A stretch of DNA of 64,000 nt. Source: Jatrophihabitans_A sp035248685 (GTDB lineage: Bacteria > Actinomycetota > Actinomycetes > Mycobacteriales > Jatrophihabitantaceae). The DNA is taken from NCBI GenBank assembly GCA_035248685.1, contig DATFHF010000033.1, positions 62,001-126,000 on the forward strand. The letters are read 5' to 3'. The notes under the pieces are model-generated. The model did not search any database and had not been told where the DNA came from. It worked only from the letters and a program-made list of their open reading frames with translations. How positions within the stretch are numbered: position 1 is the first letter of the stretch; each line of letters opens with the position of its first letter. Below, in pieces: positions 59,609 through 64,000 of this stretch. The position numbers and the translations under genes were made by a program.

Positions 59609-62037
59609 TGCGCATTGCGGTGATCGGCGGCGGCCCGGGCGGCCTGTACTTCGCCGCGCTGGCCAAGGCACTGGATTCGCACACCGAGATCCAGGTCTGG
59701 GAACGCAACGCGCCGGATGACACCTTCGGCTTCGGGGTGGTGTTCAGCGACGAAACCCTCGGCGGCATCGAGCACGCCGATCCGGTGATCTACGCCCGGA
59801 TGGCCGAGCAGTTCGCGCGCTGGGACGACATCGACGTGCACTTCCGCGACACGGTGACCACCGTCGGCGGGCAAGGCTTCGCCGCGATGAGCCGGAAGAA
59901 GTTGCTGCAACTATTGCAACAACGCTGCGCCGAATTGGGTGTGCAGGTGCTGTTCCGCACCGAGGCGCCGGACGTCGACACGCTCAGCCGCGACTACGAC
60001 CTGGTGATCGCCTCCGACGGTGCCAACTCCGCGGTCCGCACCAAGTACGCCGACGTCTACCGCCCGGCGCTGGAACACGGGCGCAACAAGTACATGTGGC
60101 TCGGCACCGACCTGGTCTTCGAGGCGTTCAAGTTCTACATCTGTCAGACGCCATACGGCCTGATGCAGGTACACGGCTATCCGTACGACGCCACCGGCAG
60201 CACCTTCATCATCGAGATGCACACCGACGTCTGGCAGCGGGCCGGATTCGGAGACTCGGCCTCGACCGCCTTTCCACCGGGTGTCAGCGACGAACGCTCG
60301 GTGGCCCGGGTCCGCGAGTTGATCGGGGATCTGCTGGCCGGCAGCAAGATCCTCACCAACAACTCCAAGTGGCAGAGCTTCGTCACGATCACCAACGACA
60401 CCTGGCGCAACGGCAACGTGGTGCTGCTCGGCGATGCCGCACACACCGCGCACTTCTCGATCGGTTCCGGTACCAAGCTCGCCATGGAGGACGCGCTGGC
60501 GCTGGTCGCTTGCCTGCACGAACAGCCGTCGGTGGCCGAGGCGTTGGTCAGCTACGAGGCCGAGCGGCGGCCGGTGGTGTTGTCCACTCAGCGGGCCGCG
60601 CGGGCCAGCCTGGACTGGTTCGAAAGCATCGGCCAGTACGCCGACCAGCCACCCGAGCAGTTCGCGTTCAACATCGTCACCCGCAGCCGGCGGATCACCT
60701 ACGACAACCTGCGGCTGCGCGACCCGGAGTTCGTGGCCGGCATGGACGGCTGGTACGCCAGGCAGGAAACCGAGCGGTATCAGGCGGGTCAGCCGGTTGC
60801 CGGCGCGCCGCCCGCCGTCGATCGGCCGCCGATGTTTCACCCGTTCCGGCTCGGCAACCTGGAGCTGAAGAACCGGGTCGTGGTCTCGCCGATGGACATG
60901 TACTCGGCCGTCGACGGCCTGCCTACTGACTTTCACCTGGTGCACCTGGGCGCTCGCGCACTCGGTGGCGCCGGGCTGGTGATGACCGAGATGGTGTGCG
61001 TCTCGCCGGACGGACGGATCACGCCCGGCTGTGCCGGCATCTACACGCCGGAGCAGGAGCGTGCCTGGGCCCGGGTGGTCGACTTCGTACATCAGCAGAG
61101 CACCGGCCGGATCGGCATCCAACTCGGCCACTCCGGCCGCAAGGGCTCCACGAAGCTGATGTGGGAAGGCATCGACGAGCCGCTGCCGGATGGCAACTGG
61201 CAGGTCTGCGGCCCCTCGGCGCTGCCGTACTCGCCGGCCAACCAGCTGCCCCGAGAGCTGGATCCGGACGAGTTGGCCGCGATCAAGGACGAGTTCGTGG
61301 CGTGCGCGCAAGCCGCCGCGCGAGTCGGTTTCGACATGCTGGAGTTGCACTGCGCGCACGGCTACCTGCTGTCGTCGTTCCTGTCGCCGCTGTCCAACGT
61401 GCGTACCGATCGCTACGGCGGGACCCCGGCCAACCGCATGCGCTTCCCGCTGGAGGTCTTCGACGCGGTGCGAGCGGCCTGGCCGGCGCAGCGTCCGATC
61501 AGCGTGCGGATATCAGCCACCGACTGGTATGAGGGCGGCAATGACGTCGAGGCGGCGGTCGAGATCGCCCGGGCGTTCGCCGAGCACGGCGCGGATGCCA
61601 TCCACGTCTCCACCGGGCAGGTCGTCAAGGACGAGAAACCCGCCTACGGACGCAGCTACCAGACGCCGTACGCCGACCGGATTCGCAACGAGATCGGTGC
61701 CCGGTACGGCACGGCGGTGATCGCGGTCGGTGCGATTTCGTCCTATGACGACGTGAACTCGCTGCTGCTGGCCGGTCGGGCCGATCTGGTGGCGATCGGC
61801 CGTCCGCACCTGTACGACCCGCAGTGGACGTTGCATGCCGCCGCCGAGCAGGACTACCAGGGTCCGGGCGCGGACTGGCCGGTGCAGTACCAAGCCGGCC
61901 GGCGCAAGCCACCGACCGGCCGCACCGACGGCCCGCGGCCGCGGCTTAGCCTGCTCCGCGAACCGGATCCGGGTACTCGGCACGCGCGCTGGCGTCCGGG
62001 CCGCCTTCCTACCGAAAGGTTTTCCGCCGATGGGTGA
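59608..62037 (+). CDS. Bifunctional 2-aminobenzoyl-CoA monooxygenase/reductase-like (FAD + Old Yellow Enzyme fusion)
   Basis: An 809-residue fusion. Residues 1-400 are a flavoprotein hydroxylase: RIAVIGGGPGGLYFAALAKA, DLVIASDGANSAVRTK (DG motif), and VVLLGDAAHTAHFSIGSGTK (GD motif). Residues 405-770 are an Old Yellow Enzyme-type FMN reductase: MFHPFRLGNLELKNRVVVSP, IGIQLGHSGRKGST, LHCAHGYLLSSFLSPLSNVR, and VAIGRPHLYDPQW. This pairing is known in aminobenzoyl-CoA monooxygenase/reductase and salicylyl-CoA 5-hydroxylase. A Pro/Arg-rich C-terminal tail of about 45 residues goes beyond the OYE domain and may be a cargo or linker peptide. It overlaps the 62030 gene by 8 bp. Confidence 0.88.
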   Translation: MRIAVIGGGPGGLYFAALAKALDSHTEIQVWERNAPDDTFGFGVVFSDETLGGIEHADPVIYARMAEQFARWDDIDVHFRDTVTTVGGQGFAAMSRKKLLQLLQQRCAELGVQVLFRTEAPDVDTLSRDYDLVIASDGANSAVRTKYADVYRPALEHGRNKYMWLGTDLVFEAFKFYICQTPYGLMQVHGYPYDATGSTFIIEMHTDVWQRAGFGDSASTAFPPGVSDERSVARVRELIGDLLAGSKILTNNSKWQSFVTITNDTWRNGNVVLLGDAAHTAHFSIGSGTKLAMEDALALVACLHEQPSVAEALVSYEAERRPVVLSTQRAARASLDWFESIGQYADQPPEQFAFNIVTRSRRITYDNLRLRDPEFVAGMDGWYARQETERYQAGQPVAGAPPAVDRPPMFHPFRLGNLELKNRVVVSPMDMYSAVDGLPTDFHLVHLGARALGGAGLVMTEMVCVSPDGRITPGCAGIYTPEQERAWARVVDFVHQQSTGRIGIQLGHSGRKGSTKLMWEGIDEPLPDGNWQVCGPSALPYSPANQLPRELDPDELAAIKDEFVACAQAAARVGFDMLELHCAHGYLLSSFLSPLSNVRTDRYGGTPANRMRFPLEVFDAVRAAWPAQRPISVRISATDWYEGGNDVEAAVEIARAFAEHGADAIHVSTGQVVKDEKPAYGRSYQTPYADRIRNEIGARYGTAVIAVGAISSYDDVNSLLLAGRADLVAIGRPHLYDPQWTLHAAAEQDYQGPGADWPVQYQAGRRKPPTGRTDGPRPRLSLLREPDPGTRHARWRPGRLPTERFSADG

Positions 62038-62476
62038 CTTCGACTTCCTGATCGGCAGCTGGCTGGTCGCCAACCGCCGGCTGCGAGAGCGCCTGGTCGG
62101 GTGCACCGAGTGGGAGGAGTTCGATGCCACCTCCCGCGCCTGGCAGCTGCTGGATGGCGGCGCCAACATCGATGAGTTCCGGTTCCCGGACGGTAGCTCG
62201 GCGCTCACGCTGCGGCTGTTCGACCCGGCCCGCCGGCAGTGGTCGCTGTACTGGGCCACCAGCGTGTTCGGCGTGCTGCTGCCGCCGGTGCACGGCAGCT
62301 TCGTCGACGGCGTCGGGACCTTCTACGGCGATGACTTTCACGAGGGCACACCGGTGCGGGTGCGCTACATATGGTCCGGGATCACCGATACCGCGGCGCG
62401 CTGGGAGCAGGCATATTCGACCGACGGCGAGCAGAGCTGGGAAACGAACTGGACTATGCAGCTGCGGCGGTCATGA
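62030..62476 (+). CDS. Small cupin/lipocalin-like protein of unknown function
   Basis: A 148-residue beta-rich protein: MGDFDFLIGSWLVANRRLRE, FDPARRQWSLYWATSVFGVL and VRYIWSGITDTAARWEQAYS. It resembles DUF1579-type or lipocalin-like proteins (FLxGxW at the start, WxxxxS repeats) but I cannot assign it. The ATG lies 8 bp inside the monooxygenase/reductase gene with GAAAGG upstream, so it is the last coupled gene of the plus-strand operon. A role in binding a pathway intermediate is possible by context only. Confidence 0.7.
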   Translation: MGDFDFLIGSWLVANRRLRERLVGCTEWEEFDATSRAWQLLDGGANIDEFRFPDGSSALTLRLFDPARRQWSLYWATSVFGVLLPPVHGSFVDGVGTFYGDDFHEGTPVRVRYIWSGITDTAARWEQAYSTDGEQSWETNWTMQLRRS

Positions 62477-62545
62477 ATAACCTGCTAAAGGTATTCGAGC
62501 GCAGCTGATCGGGCATCGCTCGACCGCTCTGTGTGCAATTACCCC

Positions 62546-62565
62546 GCGTAACGAATCAATTACGC
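62546..62565. promoter_or_regulatory. Inverted repeat before the luciferase-family gene
   Basis: GCGTAA-N8-TTACGC, a perfect 6-bp dyad in the 290-bp gap 62477-62766. The gap is AT-richer and otherwise gene-free. Confidence 0.35.
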
Positions 62566-62766
62566 TGGCATTACCAATAATGGTCACTGGGATATCCGAT
62601 CGGTAGGCTCGGTTCTCCTCAGGAGCGGGTCATATTTTAACAGCCAGCTCTCTTTCCTCTGGGTTCACTCTTTACTATCCTGCACTTTCCCCGGGCGCAC
62701 TGACTACGGTCGACTTTCCGGTGCTTTCACCGCCGCTTTCAAACTTGAGCCACTGAACGAGGAGCC

Positions 62767-63651
62767 ATGCACGATTTCAGATTCGGATTCACCCTGGCCA
62801 CGCCGCGTTCGCCGGCAGAACTGGTCGAGACCTGCCGGCTGGCCGAGGCCTACGGCTACGACATCGCGGTAGGCGTGGACCATCTCGGGCCGGATCGCAC
62901 CGCGCCGTTCCAGGCCGCGGTAGCGGTGGCGTACTGCTGCGGGCGGATGCGGGTCGGCAGCTACGTGCTCGACATCGGCTTCTGGAACCCGATGTTCCTG
63001 GCCCGCGAGGTGGCGACCGTGGTTCGGCTGACCGGCGATCGGTTCGAGCTGGGGTTAGGCACCGGCGTCATCAAGGCCCAGTTCGACGCGGCGCGACTTC
63101 CCTGGCAGTCCTTCGGTGGCCGGGTGGAGCGGGTGGCCGACACCCTCAGCGAACTGCGCGAGTTGCTAGCCACCTCACCCGGGGTAGTGGCGCCGCCGGT
63201 GCTGCTCGGCGGGCTGGGCGAGCGGATGCTCCAACTCGCCGCGAAGGAAGCCGACATCGTCAGTTTCAGCGGCCGGTTCCAGGTGCCCGGCCAGCCACCG
63301 GCGACCCTGCGCTACGCCACCTCGGTCGAGACCGAGGGAGCGGTCGAGCAGTACGTCGGCTTTGCCGGCAGTCGGGCCGAGGAGCAGGAGCGCAACGCCT
63401 TCATCCTCGACGTGGTGGTCACCGACGACCGCCGGGCTGCCGCGGCGGCAGCGGCCGAGGACTACGCGCCCTGGGTCAGCGTCGAGAACGCGCTGGACTC
63501 ACCGTTCCTGCTGTATGGCACCGAACAGCAGATCGCCCGCCAAATCCTGGACAACCGGGAGCGGTTCGGCTTCTCATACCTCACCGTCCAGCGGCCACAC
63601 ATGGACGTGCTGGGACCGGTGATAGAGCAGGTCCGCCGGCTCGCCGGCTGA
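62767..63651 (+). CDS. LLM-class (F420-dependent) oxidoreductase
   Basis: A 294-residue luciferase-like monooxygenase-family protein. Characteristic parts: FGFTLATPRSPAELVETCRL at the N-terminus, VGVDHLGPDRTAPFQAAVAVAYC, then LAREVATVVRLTGDRFELGLGTG and PVLLGGLGERMLQLAAKEAD. The residue pattern (DRFELGLGTG, GERML) is that of the F420-dependent subgroup common in actinobacteria. Substrate unknown; it may tailor the cluster product or be unrelated. GAGGAG precedes the ATG. Its last 78 bp overlap the convergent regulator gene. Confidence 0.88.
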   Translation: MHDFRFGFTLATPRSPAELVETCRLAEAYGYDIAVGVDHLGPDRTAPFQAAVAVAYCCGRMRVGSYVLDIGFWNPMFLAREVATVVRLTGDRFELGLGTGVIKAQFDAARLPWQSFGGRVERVADTLSELRELLATSPGVVAPPVLLGGLGERMLQLAAKEADIVSFSGRFQVPGQPPATLRYATSVETEGAVEQYVGFAGSRAEEQERNAFILDVVVTDDRRAAAAAAAEDYAPWVSVENALDSPFLLYGTEQQIARQILDNRERFGFSYLTVQRPHMDVLGPVIEQVRRLAG

Positions 63652-64000
63652 CCCGAGGCCCTGCACCCGAGGGTCGAGCCGGGCGGCGTCGTTCCGGTGC
63701 CGGCGCATCCGGCGCCAGGCCGCCCGGCGGTCGTCGTCGGAGTCGATTCCATCGCTCAATTCGGCCGCGAAGGCTCGTAGCAGCGGATGAACCGCGTAGC
63801 AACCGGCCAACCGTTCGGTCACTAGGTGGGTATTGACCAGTTCGCCTAACAGGTCGCGGATCGCGCGGTTATCGCTGTTTGCCAGACTCGCTATAACGCC
63901 GATGGACAGATTCTCCTCCGGCGGCAGCGCGAGCAGCCGGAATAACCGGGCAGCCGGCTCACTCAGCAGCCGGTAGGACCAGTCGAACGCGGCCCGCAGG
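63574..64000 (-). CDS. AfsR/SARP-like regulator, C-terminal fragment (5' part beyond the window)
   Basis: Reading in from 63999 the frame gives LRAAFDWSYRLLSEPAARLF, RLLALPPEENLSIGVIASLA and YAVHPLLRAFAAELSDGID. The DWSYRLLSEPxxRLFR and HxLLRxFA phrases are the winged-helix/NB-ARC C-terminal part of AfsR-type regulators, which control antibiotic clusters. Only about 140 residues are inside; the DNA-binding SARP domain and ATPase would lie outside. It runs antisense over the last 78 bp of the LLM gene. Proximity suggests it may regulate the 46-62 kb cluster. Confidence 0.75.
   Translation of the reverse strand, partial: LRAAFDWSYRLLSEPAARLFRLLALPPEENLSIGVIASLANSDNRAIRDLLGELVNTHLVTERLAGCYAVHPLLRAFAAELSDGIDSDDDRRAAWRRMRRHRNDAARLDPRVQGLGSAGEPADLLYHRSQHVHVWPLDGEV

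Overview
The window is high-GC actinobacterial DNA. The order recA-recX ... miaB ... miaA-dapF-hflX ... lexA / LysM gene-nrdR-nrdJ, followed by a DtxR/IdeR-type regulator and a SigB-type sigma factor, matches the conserved block around recA, lexA, nrdR, ideR and sigB in Mycobacterium-like and Frankia/Nakamurella-like Actinomycetia. SOS boxes have the form TCGAAC-N4-GTTCGA, RecA has no intein, and many genes seem to start leaderless (TANNNT or CANNNT, 6 nt, then ATG/GTG). The species cannot be named from the sequence alone.

Layout. 1-18.9 kb: housekeeping block covering DNA repair and SOS (Lhr-like helicase, recA, recX, lexA, SOS-linked LysM membrane protein), RNA and tRNA modification (RNase Y, miaB, miaA, hflX), lysine/cell-wall precursor (dapF), a solo tatA, and nrdR with B12-dependent ribonucleotide reductase nrdJ. 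19.1-21.6 kb: small lower-GC accessory island with a nucleotidyltransferase, a 102-aa protein and two convergent HIT-fold paralogues. 21.7-32.1 kb: mixed metabolic and surface genes (DUF1272, membrane coiled-coil protein, SNase-like protein, Zn-dehydrogenase, PAP2 membrane protein, GH15 trehalase-like enzyme, secreted subtilase, VOC protein, NUDIX). 32.4-43.8 kb: core actinobacterial genes (DUF4192, DtxR, rhodanese, PHP, sigB behind an ECF-type promoter, dtd, DUF3099, DUF3039, YihY, XPB-like helicase, DUF7455).

44.6-45.9 kb: an unusual unit, a 22-codon leader ORF overlapping a cytosolic PDZ/Lon-like protease gene and then a 55-aa peptide made of 10-residue Trp/Ser/Arg repeats.

46.1-62.5 kb: a divergent biosynthetic cluster that is the main discovery. 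The minus-strand operon (54.2 to 46.1 kb) encodes a DegT-type aminotransferase, MFS exporter, sulfotransferase, non-canonical SDR, methyltransferase, an HK97-fold encapsulin-like shell protein, a DadA-like flavoenzyme and an Asp/hydantoin-type racemase. The plus-strand operon (54.65 to 62.5 kb) encodes an aerobic 2-aminobenzoyl-CoA style pathway: acyl-CoA dehydrogenase, enoyl-CoA hydratase, SDR, RidA, aryl-CoA ligase, a two-domain monooxygenase/reductase and a small protein. Inference: an anthranilate-like aryl acid is CoA-activated, dearomatised and tailored (amination, methylation, sulfation, stereochemistry), possibly inside a protein nanocompartment of the natural-product (Family 3) encapsulin type, then exported. 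A luciferase-family oxidoreductase and a partial AfsR-like regulator close the window.

No rRNA, tRNA, CRISPR array, transposase or phage structural module was seen.
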